Below are positions 49,181 to 59,290 of a stretch of DNA of 64,000 nucleotides, piece after piece. Below the pieces are notes generated by a model. It searched no databases. It was not told the origin of the DNA and was given only the letters and a program-made list of their open reading frames with translations. A program made the translations under genes and the position numbers. The stretch is from positions 38,233,947-38,297,946 of the forward strand of contig OX393553.1 of assembly GCA_947650365.1 (NCBI GenBank). Direction: 5' to 3'. Source of the DNA: Chamaelirium japonicum. Taxonomy: Eukaryota; Streptophyta; Magnoliopsida; Liliales; Melanthiaceae. Each line of letters begins with the position of its first letter. Position 1 is the stretch's first letter.

Positions 49181-50749
49181 CTAAAAAAAAAAAAAAATGA
49201 CTGCTATAATACAAATATATTTTTCAGCAGATGGAATTTTCAAAAAGAAAAGAGAGTAGTCATCAATTGAGAAATTGTATTCTATTGTATACTTTGGGCA
49301 TATTTCTGCGTGACTCTTATTTATTTTCTTAGGATTCATCCTATAATGCTCTTCATGAGTTTTCTTTTCAAATGGAACAATATAAGATTCATTATTATAC
49401 TCTCTATTCCACCATGTATCATGTATATTAACTTTGAGAAGTTCGCATAATTGGATTTTCTGATTTTGGATGAATTTAGGAAAAATTAAATCAGAAAATA
49501 TATATTCTTCACCTAAATGTGTATGTTGAAACTCAGATGGCAGAATTTGTAGATCACTGTATGATTTTTCGATAATGGATGGGTGATCAATCATGATATT
49601 TTTTATTTCAAGATTCATTGATAGAGCATTGACCTTTTTAGCAAATATATCATCATCAATGTCATAAGGAAGATCATGAGTGACATCCAATATAATATCG
49701 GTCAGATTATCATTCGGGTCATCAAAATTTTTTAAGCACGCCTCCAATGGATCATTAAAAGATGATTGAGGAATCTTGTTCTCCATAAGATTGTCGATCA
49801 TATTCATCTTATAGATTTTATTATCATTATTAACATTTAAACTGGATGTGAGAACATTACTTTCTTTAATAATCTCATCATCATCGTCATAGGGGGGAGC
49901 ATAGACTTCTTCATCAATTATACTATCTGTAGTGGCACCATTGATGACGTCAATGTTGGATGAGAGATCATACGTATCCTTAAAAATCATATCCGTATTA
50001 ATGTCATCAAAATTGCTCGGACAATCTTCCAAAGGATTAAGAAAATCAGATTGGGTAAGTTCATCTTCTGTAGGGATGTCCATCTTGGTCTCCTCATCAG
50101 CTCCATTATCTATTGAGACGCTAATTATGTTCTCATAATCCTCATAATCTTCATCGGAGTTAGACTCAGGTTGCAGTTGATCTCGAAGTATTGCTTCTTT
50201 AATAACATTAAAATGTGATTCAATTCTGTCGAAAGTGTTAATTTGCTCTTGTATATTGCTTTGACAGTTCTGCATAAGTTGATTGCGCATAGACATTTGT
50301 AGTGTAGTTTCAAGAGTCTCCTCATTTAGTGGCATATAATCATAAGGCTCTTGAAAATTAGTAGCAGATGATTCATTTTTTCAACTATAGTCTTGATGAT
50401 TTTGCCAATAAGAATTTTTATAATATTGCATACTTGGATCTTGAAAATTTTTCCATCTAGAATCGTGATAATTTTGCCATCTAGGATCATGTGTGTCATA
50501 GCATGGTGAATTATATTGTATATGGCCATGTAAACTCCTAATCGGTGAATTTCTTTCAGGATATTCTATTTCAGTTGAAAAGTTTATATAATCCTGATGT
50601 CTGGTGGTTCTTGTTTTGTTCATGTACTCCGCTAGGGTCATTTCTTGGGGTGAATGTGAGTTAGCCATTACTGTTGAAGATGGATCTTGATATTTTGTTG
50701 ACCTTGTAAGATTCATATATTCTTCTAGGGTCATTGTTTGGTCAGTCAT
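49181..50749 (-). CDS. Unusual single frame of the non-autonomous partner
   Basis: One phase runs from ATG at 50,749 to 49,181, interrupted by a single TGA at 50,381-50,383 (122 codons, then 384 from an in-phase ATG at 50,335). The N-terminus has MTLEEYMNLTRST and, 33 residues later, MTLAEYMNKTRTT: two copies of the motif MTLKEYMYPTR in the autonomous gag. Aromatic DPRWQNYHDSRWKNFQDP repeats follow. The main part is very acidic and has FLNPLEDCPSNFDD and FNDPLEACLKNFDD, matching NDPLEQCLAHFG of the autonomous protease-RT linker. Near its end, EFQHTHLGEEYIFSDLI matches TLKYTFLGDSETLPVII. Capsid, zinc knuckle, protease and RT are absent. It may be a product kept for a role in parasitising the partner, or residual coding sequence. 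Function unknown. Confidence 0.7.
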
Positions 50750-50864
50750 ATTCGTTAAAGATTAAGAAACTGATATACTCTAAAGATAAAATTAAACTAA
50801 CAAAAACTAATAAAACTAACTAAGGCAAGTAAGGAATAACCTAAATTCGAAAGCTCCGTTGCAA

Positions 50865-50882
50865 TCCCCGGCAACGGCGCCA
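50865..50882 (-). other. Primer binding site of non-autonomous partner
   Basis: The minus strand reads TGGCGCCGTTGCCGGGGA, identical to the autonomous element's site at 35,020-35,037. Both RNAs would use the same tRNA primer. Confidence 0.9.
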
Positions 50883-50888
50883 AAAACT

Positions 50889-51612
50889 TGATGTGATCTA
50901 AACTAATCCTAAATTAAGGCTTTAATTTGATCTAAATTATAACTCGCAAGTGCACGAATCGCTTTGTAGGAGCGGTACGTATTACGAGGTCGATCCCACA
51001 GGGATTGCTAATGAGGCAACTGTCTAATCTAGGGTTATTAACTATTTACCTAAGTTATTTAATGAGCAATATTGTTGAGTTGATTTTATGAGATTGTGAT
51101 GAAAAAGTAACTAAGCAGTATTAAAGCATGCAGATTAACTAATTAAGGTAATGCGGTGCAGTGTGAAAGTTCAGATATGGATGTGATATTCTAAGCCCTA
51201 GAATCCGCACATGTAGCGATCTAAACCGTATTTCTAGATGATTTCCAAGATTCTCACGGAGATGCGAAGTCAATCTCTCTCCGCGCATGATATTCAATAG
51301 AGCATTATTAGGATGAACTAATGTAGCGATCTTTCTCGCTTCATAGAAATAAGAAGAAGTAATCCTCCGTAAAATTCGTAGTGATAACAAAAGCCAAAAC
51401 TATGTAATAATTCCCCGTAAAACTTTCCGTAATAACGAAGAATAAAACTATGAAATCGACTTCTGTAAAACCCTGATAATACAGAGAATAAGTCGGACTT
51501 ACTGCATGCAATTCCTATCAAGGTTTCATGAGATAAATAAGATCACAATATTTCATTGAACGAACGGAAATATAGAAATAACATAAAAACAGAGTTGAGA
51601 TCTGACTACAGA
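50889..51612 (-). repeat. Partial LTR-A (U5 side) forming a chimeric 5' LTR
   Basis: It is a near-identical copy of 44,570-45,292 and ends (minus strand) GATCACATCA before the primer site. Its outer edge at 51,612 is abrupt. Beyond it are ten bases GCCAAAAACT (51,613-51,622; AGTTTTTGGC on the minus strand), the start of a primer-site flank, and then the complete LTR-B. Confidence 0.88.
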
Positions 51613-51622
51613 GCCAAAAACT

Positions 51623-54542
51623 TGATGCGATCTAAACTAATCCTAAATTAAGGGCTTAATTTGATCTAAATTATAACTCGCAAGTGCACGAATCGCTTGT
51701 AGGAGCGGTACGTATTACGAGGTCGATCCCACAGGGATTGCTAATAAGGGAACTATCTAATCTAAGGTTATTAACTATTTGCCTAAATTACTTTAAAAGA
51801 TAATTTAATGGGAGTTGATTGTTTTGAGATTAAAAACAAACTAATGAAAGAAAGAAAAACAAGCTAGTTACGGTAAGTCGAGTTCCAAGTGGAGAAGGTA
51901 CTAAGGCATTCGAATCCACCTCGGTTATTCGTATTACTAGGTTTATTCAAAATGATCTATGCGAACGAGTAGCATGCGGGAATACAAATCCCGTGCTCGA
52001 CTCGAGGATGTGATCGTTAGGCTCTAACTATGATTTTCTAATATTGGATTCAATTCAAGCATATGTAATAAAACGAAGCATCAAACATCTAGGTTAAGCA
52101 CAACGGATCAAAGCACATAAGCAGAGCATCCGATGTCTGAGTTAAGCATGCAAGATCTGGGTTTTAATTCTTCGATTAAAATAGGCCTAATTGCATGATG
52201 ATTAATTTTAGTGCTAACTACAAAACATACATGGCATGGATTGTGAGAGCAAATTGAATCATCAATTAATTAAGAATTGAATCGCATAATCATTAAGGTG
52301 CATTGGCATAGATCACATAAAATAAACCTAAAATAATATTTATAACCGGGGTTTCATCTAAGCCTTAGCAGTGTATTTAGTTAATCATGGTTCGCATTAC
52401 ATCAAAAGTAAAAGAAGGGAAGAGCAAGATACAGATCATTCTCGGAATACGCTTTTGCTCTTCGTTGTCCTCCTCTCCGATCGATGCTCCTTCACTTCGA
52501 CTCGGCTGCGGCACGGCTTCGATGGTATGGATGACGGATGACGACTCGGACGATGGTACGATGGCGGCTCGGATGTGGAGGATTAGGGTTTCGGGTTTGG
52601 TCGTGAATGGTGGGAGATGAAGGAGAAGATGATGGCTTGAGGGTGGTATTAGGTGGTGATGAGAGGTGATGGGAGTCAAGGTTTTTCTAGATGGAGATGA
52701 TGGATGATTGGTTCGGTCTCAAGTAGTCTATGGCTGAGTTGTTGGTCGTCCAAAGCCTTCCCGGATCGGTCCTAAGGGGTCGCGGATGGTGGATGGCAAA
52801 GTGGGGGATGATGGTCGGATGTAAGGTGATGGGTTTTTTCGTTCAAAACCTCTCTCTTTAGGGTTTTTGGATGTGGTAGATGGCCCGGTGGTGGTATGGT
52901 AAAGGTCGTACAAAGCACCCCTTATATAGGAGAGAGAGAGAGTTCGGACTAGAGAGAGATAAAGGAAAGATTGAAAAAAGGAAAAAGAAAGAGAGCCGTT
53001 CGGTTGAGAGAGTTGACGTGCATGGCTCGGTTTAAGGAAAGAGAGGGAGAGAAGATCGGTGGGTGCATGGGTTTTAGTTAGAGAAAGTCGGGCTGGGGTG
53101 GCTCGGGTAAGACGGACGGCTGTGGTTAATGGGAGAGAGAGGTAGACGGTAGAGAGAGTTAGAGAGAAACGATCGGAACGGGGGGGTCTCGGTTTTAGGT
53201 TTTAGAGAGAGAAAAGTTAGGCTGGGCTTTGGTTGAGAGAATCAAGGGGAAGAGGGCTACGGACTGCTGGGATTGGGTTGCTAAGTTGGGCAGCTAGAGA
53301 GAGAAGATCGGGTGAGAGTATGAGAGAAAGAAGGAAACGGGAGAGAGAAAGGATCTCCGGGGTCAGCATGGGATCCGGTGGCCTGCATGCATGGGATGCA
53401 TGGACGGCTGGGTGTAAGGGGTGGCTGTGATCGGGTGTGAGAGAAGAGAAGATTGGGCGGTTGAGAGAAAACAGGGAGGAGAGAGATCGGTGTGCATGGG
53501 ATCACATGGGTGCTTTGATTGGGCTTGCATACATGGGTAATGCATCGGATGGTATAGGTGCAGCCGGGTTGTGATTGGATCGGATGGTTGTGATGGTGGG
53601 AATGAGAGAAAAATAGGAGCAGTGTATGCATGGGATCACATGGGATCGCTGTGCTTGGACTGCATCACGGAAGGGACGGCCGTGATGTTGATTGCATGCA
53701 CGAGAGTGATGGGGGTCGCTGGGTACTCGGGACGGCCGGGATGAGTTGGGACTAAAAAGAAATTAGAGAAACGGAAAAGAAGGAGCTCGGGTACAACTGG
53801 GTATATGGACAGCTGTGATCGATTTTATGCAATGGATGAGATCAACTCTAGAGATGGGCTGCGTGGCTAGGTTGCATGCATGAGGTCATGGATCGGACGG
53901 TGGATGCATGCATGGGCTTGGTGGATCGGAGTTTGGCTTGGGTTTGTTTGCATAGGAATGGAATAATTACAACTGGGTTCAAGCGCAATGGGATCATGCG
54001 GGAAACTTGAGCAGGCTTTGGTCATCGTAATCCGAATCCATCATCAATCGCATCGTCGCCTATTTGTATGTCTGTAGTCCTCTTCCAGTTCGTATCATGC
54101 ATTGCATCGGCTCAGTTAAAGTCTTCTCTTATCCGACTCATTGCAATTGTCCGTTTTCATCGTTCTTCAGAATAAGCCTCCAAACGAGCTGTACAGCCTC
54201 CGTCAAATTATCGAGAGAATATCCATGGCTTGGTCATGAAGTCTTTGAGCTGACTGCATCGAAAACCGGATCAATTCCCTGAAAAACACAGATGAGATGA
54301 CGCTTATCAGATTCAAACGCGATTATCGATAAAAGGATAATTTGGACTATGAGGCTCTGTATCTTTCATGCATGCAATGTATGAGAGCGAACCAATATGC
54401 CGTTGGGTTCGTATGAGAGTCTACTATATCGTGGTGCAAAGAGACTCATGCAGTTTACGTGCATTATGAAAGTTTTACGTAGCAAAGTGACGCTATGTGC
54501 ATGAAAAAGAAAGGATAAATCGCACCAAATGGACGCTCAACA
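51623..54542 (-). repeat. LTR-B, complete outer LTR (2,920 bp)
   Basis: The minus strand starts TGTTGAGCGTCCATTTGG and ends AGATCGCATCA. A TATA box lies at 52,920-52,930. The part 52,901-54,542 is U3 and mirrors 42,699-44,340. The R/U5 part (51,623-52,900) includes the hairpin-forming CGGAT-19-ATCCG near 52,105-52,133. It is the only full-length copy of this LTR type in the window and forms the right boundary against ATGAT. Confidence 0.9.
52920..52930 (-). promoter_or_regulatory. LTR-B TATA box
   Basis: CCTATATAAGG on the minus strand lies about 20 bp before the point where the homologous plus-strand U3 stops. It is matched by equivalents at 44,311-44,321 (plus) and 45,640-45,650 (minus, LTR-A). 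It is the likely core promoter of the element RNA. Confidence 0.7.
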
Positions 54543-54776
54543 ATGATCCTTCTCTGGGCATCTCACCTTATTCCTCAGTTGAAATGTGTTCTCTTGAGAA
54601 TGTCTTCTTAACTGTTCCTCTCCTTCTTCTGTATCCCTCTCCTTGGTAGTAGAGTCTACTCGAGAGGATGACAGCTTTTCCTGTACATATTATTTTATTC
54701 TATTAATCTACTGGTAGGGGTCTAGGTCGAACCCCTCCTCATTATCTGAGAGGGATTTCTCAAAAAAAAAAAAAAA
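54543..54776 (+). mobile_element. 5'-truncated LINE, right half with poly(A)
   Basis: Continues the frame interrupted at 33,986 (ILLWASHLIPQLKCVLLRM then stop near 54,613). A 3' UTR follows, ending GAGGGATTTCTC plus an A-run at 54,762-54,776. GACTTAA at 54,777-54,783 repeats 33,154-33,160. The first five bases are the second copy of the ATGAT target duplication. Confidence 0.85.
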
Positions 54777-55032
54777 GACTTAATATGTAACTTGTTGCTC
54801 CTATTTTTTTTCAATGGGCAAGGCACTCTTTAAAGGAAATTTGAGTGTTGAATTCTCTGTATGGCACGGCCTTTTGAATTTCCCAGCTCAAGGACTCATC
54901 TTTAAAAAATTTTACAGGCTATCTAAGGGTCCAGTTTGTGTTGACTCGATATTTTTGTTCGAATAAGGGTGTCCTGGTAACACCCTTGTATCTAAGGCAT
55001 AAAGAAAGATTTATGGGAGTAAGGTATTAATT

Positions 55033-55284
55033 TGTTAGGAGAATATTGAAATTTAATAAACTAACAAGGAAAGAGGATATAAGCGTGTTAGAGTGTATAT
55101 ACATCATTAGTCCTCTTACATAGGTTTATTAGCCTTTTTGACATATATTCACCTTTGTTGACCTTATCATTTGTATAGACTTATATAGGGTCATTGCTCC
55201 AATGAATAAAGCATTCAATTTACTCCCAAATTCCCTTATTCTCTTTTCTCTTTTAGAACTAATTGACATGGTATTAAAGCCACG
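55033..55284 (+). mobile_element. Ty1/copia-type LTR with primer site, truncated
   Basis: A 236-bp LTR starts TGTTAGGAGAATATTG and ends AATTGACA at 55,268. It is followed by TGGTATTAAAGCC, a decayed version of the initiator-Met primer site TGGTATCAGAGCC. The internal region is lost at about 55,346, where the tail of a LINE begins. A TATATAGGG-like promoter lies near 55,182. Confidence 0.75.
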
Positions 55285-55345
55285 TTAATGGTTTCTTTGT
55301 GAGCTTTCACATAGTTACTGTATCTGCTACAGTTATTACTTCTTC

Positions 55346-56560
55346 TTTTTTTTTGGAGAACCCCTCCAGAAGGAGGGAGGGTTAGGCAGCCCTCGACCAG
55401 TTATTTTAAGCTAGAGAATCAGGTTACAATATGATTACAAAAGACTCGTGCTTCCTCACTGAAGGAACCAACCCAAGAAATGATCCAAAGCTTGAAGATA
55501 GAGACCACTGATCTCCAAAGTGCTACGACCTCTGACGTTTTGCCGTTGAAGATCCGATTGTTCATCTCTAGCCAGATAACCCAAAGAGTGGCCATCGCTA
55601 AAATATCCCAAGGGCCACGTATCTCCTTCTTCACCCTCCTCCTCCTCCATCTAGACCAAAGCGCCTTCAGGTTCCTCGGGTGGGATGAGATCCCGCATAT
55701 GCTCTCAAAGTGGTCCCATACCCGTCGAGTGAGGGGGCAAGAAAGGAGTAGGTGGGATGCACTCTCTTCCTCTGATAGACAAAAGGTGCAAGAAGTACCT
55801 GTGACATTCGGGTTCCTCCTTTTGAGCAAGTTCACTTTGGTTAGGATCTTATTCCTCGCTGCCGAAAGGGAGAATATATTGATCTTCGTTGGAGCCTTCG
55901 CTCTCCAGATAGCTCTCGAAGGACTGTAGCTCTCGTCTTAAGGCAATAATCGCCTATAGAAAGATCTCACCAAAAAGGACCCCGAAGAGTGCCAATATCT
56001 GGTCCCGTACGAAAACTAGCTGCCTGGAGTAGCTGCAAGAAATCCTTCAAGTCTCGCTCTCTCTCTGACAGCAATGGAACTTTGAGTCTTGGGCTCCAAC
56101 ACTAGGTGCATCTTGAAAACCGTGCTTGAGAGCCCACCGAGGTACCATGAACTCGGGCCAAGGCAAAAAGGTGTGGGAACAGGTGGCTTAGCAGCAAGTC
56201 ACCCAACCACGGATCCTCCAAAACACTGATGTTGCGGTCGTCACCTAAAGATAAAATGTTGTCTTGCTTTTAGACGTCACACACCTTTAGAATCCCTAGC
56301 CGAAAAGGAGAAATTCAGCCCGAAACTCTGCTAGGGATTCTAAAGGAGTGTGACGTCTAAAAAACTTGCTATTAGACGTCAATACCTCGCAAAAGGAAGG
56401 ATCTACTGATCTTGTCGATTCGTTCTATCACGCACATTGGAAAGTAGAAGTAGGCCAGATAGTAAGAAGGGATGGACGATATGACCATGTTCACCAAGAC
56501 AAAACGCATCCAAAAAAACTTGCAACAGTAAAATTGTGGGGGGGGGGGGGATCCCGCCGG
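55346..56560 (-). pseudogene. LINE ORF2 C-terminal relic, minus strand
   Basis: The poly(A) tail is the T-run at 55,346-55,354 on the plus strand. From 56,560 leftwards the minus strand gives KFFWMRFVLVNMVISSIPSY and IDKISRSFLLRG (RT tail). These are followed by ILSLGDDRNISVLEDPWLGD and IWRAKAPTKINIFSLSAARN. Then come LLKRRNPNVTGTSCTFCLSE (zf-RVT, C-x2-C), HLLLSCPLTRRVWDHFESIC and LWVIWLEMNNRIFNG. The last 139 codons (55,419-55,835) remain open. A palindrome at 56,270-56,360 interrupts the RT part. No endonuclease or full RT remains. Confidence 0.85.
56270..56360. other. 31-bp-arm inverted repeat inside the LINE relic
   Basis: The arms at 56,270-56,300 and 56,330-56,360 (TTAGACGTCACACACC... 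and its complement, one mismatch) enclose 29 bp. A further TTAGACGTCA follows at 56,372. It interrupts the LINE frame and could be a tiny MITE or a fold-back scar. Confidence 0.75.
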
Positions 56561-57773
56561 CCACACCCGATCGTCAGATGGAGCTGGTAGCCCTCCACCG
56601 CCTTCTTGCAGTACCTGCAAAAAGACCGAGGCTCACCTCCGAGCCAATGCCCCTCCGACACTCAAGTCGGGGAAGTGAGGGATGTTTGTAGTGTGGTCCT
56701 GGGTGTCAAAAGCGAATTGCCTCTAGGGTTCGAATTGCTTACCTGCCCATGAAGGGGCGAGGTTTATTTTGTAAACTTATGTCTCTGCAATCGTTGCGGT
56801 CTATCCTCCGATAATCTCGAGTCAGTTATGGCGGATCCCCTCCGATCGGACGCCATTCAAACCTTTCCTTCTATGCTCCCGTGGATTGTGGGCATTACAC
56901 CTCATCGGGGGTACTCTGCGATCCCAACGAATGAGATATCCTCAAGATCGCCCAGCCTGGCATGCATCCCGACCGTTACAGTATCCTCCGATCTTTCCGT
57001 ACTTAATAAATGGTGGTTCTTCAGCACCGATCAGGTTGTGTCATTCGCGTGACTGAGTAGTCTGGTCAGGTGCACGACCAGTCCGACTTCCTCCTTAACC
57101 TGGTTCCCGATGAGGAGCTCTGGTTCCTCTGACTTCTTCATCGGTCGAACCCTCTACTAATGGCGCCACTCGAGGGCCGGGTCAGGTTCATCAGGACTCG
57201 GTTCTGCTTGTCTGGTCCCTCGGGTATCCACACTGAACCAAGCTGGGCGGTTGGACACGTGTTGACATCTGGCAGGTGTGGCGAGAAACCCCTTCCACAA
57301 AAGCCCCCTTTCAGTTCATGTGTTTGGAGACCATGGGACGAAAGTCTCGACCATATGGGATTTCGCCGCGTGTCCTGAGGCCGGAGCAACGGCTCGGTGA
57401 TGTGACAGGTGGTTATCACAGTTCTTCTTGGCCTGATGTGGCGGGGGCCACAGTCCAATCATCTTTGAATGAGGAACTCAAAACATCAGGATTGACTTCA
57501 TGACCATTGGATCTTCATTCCTTCGATGCCCCAGATCTCCTGGACATACCAACTTTTATCGATTCCAAAAAGTGGGTGGCATTTCAGTGCTTCAAATACC
57601 TCTTCTTGGCGCAAGATTGGGACGTCTGTTCTTCTTCATCGTAGCTCTACTTTTTTCATCTTTCCTTGCTCTTCTTCAAGCACCCCCTTCGCATGGCAAT
57701 GGCTCATCGCTTGGACCTCACGACACTTTCTCCAGAAGAGCAACTTCTCATGCTGAGGGATGAATTCCCTTGC
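56561..57773. other. Unrecognised sequence upstream of the truncated gene
   Basis: Mostly GC-balanced with several short frames on both strands and no conserved motif. At 57,165-57,180, GGCGCCACT in an inverted context recalls a gypsy primer site but lacks a matching LTR. A G13 run lies at about 56,538-56,550. Positions 57,496-57,773 may be the original 5' flank of the truncated DUF1639 copy, because they differ from the flanks of the other two copies. Confidence 0.4.
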
Positions 57774-58035
57774 CCAGCGTTCGGAAAGAGAAAGAAAGAG
57801 GAGCTCCATCTTCCCCCCTTTCAACCGACCTTCAATTCCATCTCTTTCTCTCTCTCTCTCTCTAATTGATCGATTGAGGGTTTGAAGTGGATGGGTTTCT
57901 CGGAGGCCGATCGGCCACGCAAGGCGGCACGATACAACTTCTCGACGCAATTCGAGCTCCCATCATGGGGCAGCACCCAATTTCAGAGGTTGGAGGGCAC
58001 CGTCCGCACCTCTGAACCCCCTCCGCCCCCTCCTC
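57774..58035 (+). pseudogene. Truncated DUF1639 copy 3
   Basis: The 5' UTR (GCGTTCGGAAAGAG, short CT run) and the first ~45 codons from ATG at 57,891 match the complete genes (MGFSEADRPRKAARYNF). The match stops in the proline-codon run at about 58,035. There the sequence jumps to the start of the duplicated block (equivalent of 25,963). The frame continues for ~18 unrelated codons to a stop at 58,091. The DUF1639 domain is lost. It differs more from copies 1 and 2 than they do from each other. Confidence 0.85.
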
Positions 58036-59162
58036 CCAAATACTCAAGAATCATATATGGATCTTTGAAAACGGATCTATATTGGACTTGAGATCACAAT
58101 ATAAATTTAAACGGTCCAGATTAAATCATACATTATATAAAATGAATTTATAAGATTGGACCGTACCGATGTGCCGGAACGGTCCAAATAGTCAAGATTC
58201 ATACTTGGATCGATAAGATAGGGCCAAGATCATGTCCACAAATACAGAACTAAATCTGACGATCTAGATTAAATTATATATTAAGTAGATGTGAATACAT
58301 ATAAAACTAGACGGGTCGGGTTTGTCAAAGTCGGGTCGGGCCTGCTTGTGTAGTCAGGTTGGATTGAGCAACTCAGTGGTTGACAGGGATTCTATAGGTA
58401 GTCGGGTTTACCTAGTCGGGTCTGTACTTAGGTCAACGGTCGGGTTGAACCCGGAAAATGCCCAGTCGGGTCGGATTGAATTCCTGATCGGGTTTATCAT
58501 TGAAGTACAACCGGGTCGGGTTTGGTTTGTATGCGGGTTTTAAAACCCAAACAAAAATACTGTGCATCTTCTCCCCGATATCATCGGGAGAAAACCTAAC
58601 CGACCTAAAAACGTCGCCGCCGCACGACTTGATAGACCGCCGTCACTCACGCACGCACGCAGCCGTCGGACGCCGCCGTTCACGCACAGGGAGCAACAGC
58701 TCGGGCCCCGCGTCGGACGCTGCCGGGAGTGCGGGCTGCTGCCGCCGGTCGTGCAAGCCACATTTGCCTGTCGCACAGGGAGCAACCGCTCGGGCTCCGC
58801 GTCGGACGCCACCGGGAGTGCAGGATGCCTAATTCCGTTAGGGGAGATCAGACGCTGGAGCCAACACCTCTCTTCACAATAGGACGTCGTTTAAATAAGA
58901 GAAACCGAGGGCAGCCATCGTGTGGCTATGATTCAACCGGAGAGTTGCTCATGAGTTTTTGATTGATCCGTGATGCCAACTAAGCGGTATCACGGTTATA
59001 CGAAATATTTTTTGGTCGAGTGGGCATGCCAGATCAGCACCCAAGCCTACTTCCGTCAGCCGCGCCGCGTATTTTAACAGCTGCTGCTCTAAAAACCCTT
59101 GCCGGCCAGCGTTCGGAAAGAAAGAAAAGCTCCATCTTCCCCCCTTTCAACCGACCTTCAAT

Positions 59163-59264
<102 letters not shown>

Positions 59265-59290
59265 ATTGATCGATTGAGGGTTTGAAGTGG

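Larger units (their letters stand above)
33987..54542 (-). mobile_element. Composite Athila-type LTR element with single target duplication
   Basis: The outer ends are TGATGCGATC at 33,987 (reverse complement of a U5 end) and GCTCAACA at 54,542 (reverse complement of the U3 start TGTTGAGC). They are flanked by ATGAT at 33,982-33,986 and 54,543-54,547. Removing the segment plus one ATGAT restores a LINE frame (NSMILLWASHLIPQL). Read on the minus strand the order is: complete LTR-B; ten bases of primer-site flank; partial LTR-A; primer site; non-autonomous internal region; LTR-A; polypurine segment and 146 bp of U3 of type B. It then continues with an inverted autonomous element (U3, pol, gag, primer site, U5) and a U5 end. 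The 5-bp duplication argues for integrase-mediated insertion of a ready-made chimeric DNA. Confidence 0.82.

Noticed and set aside
57160-57180. Primer site of another gypsy element (GGCGCCACT)
   Set aside because: No LTR end adjoins it and no partner LTR or gag is visible nearby.
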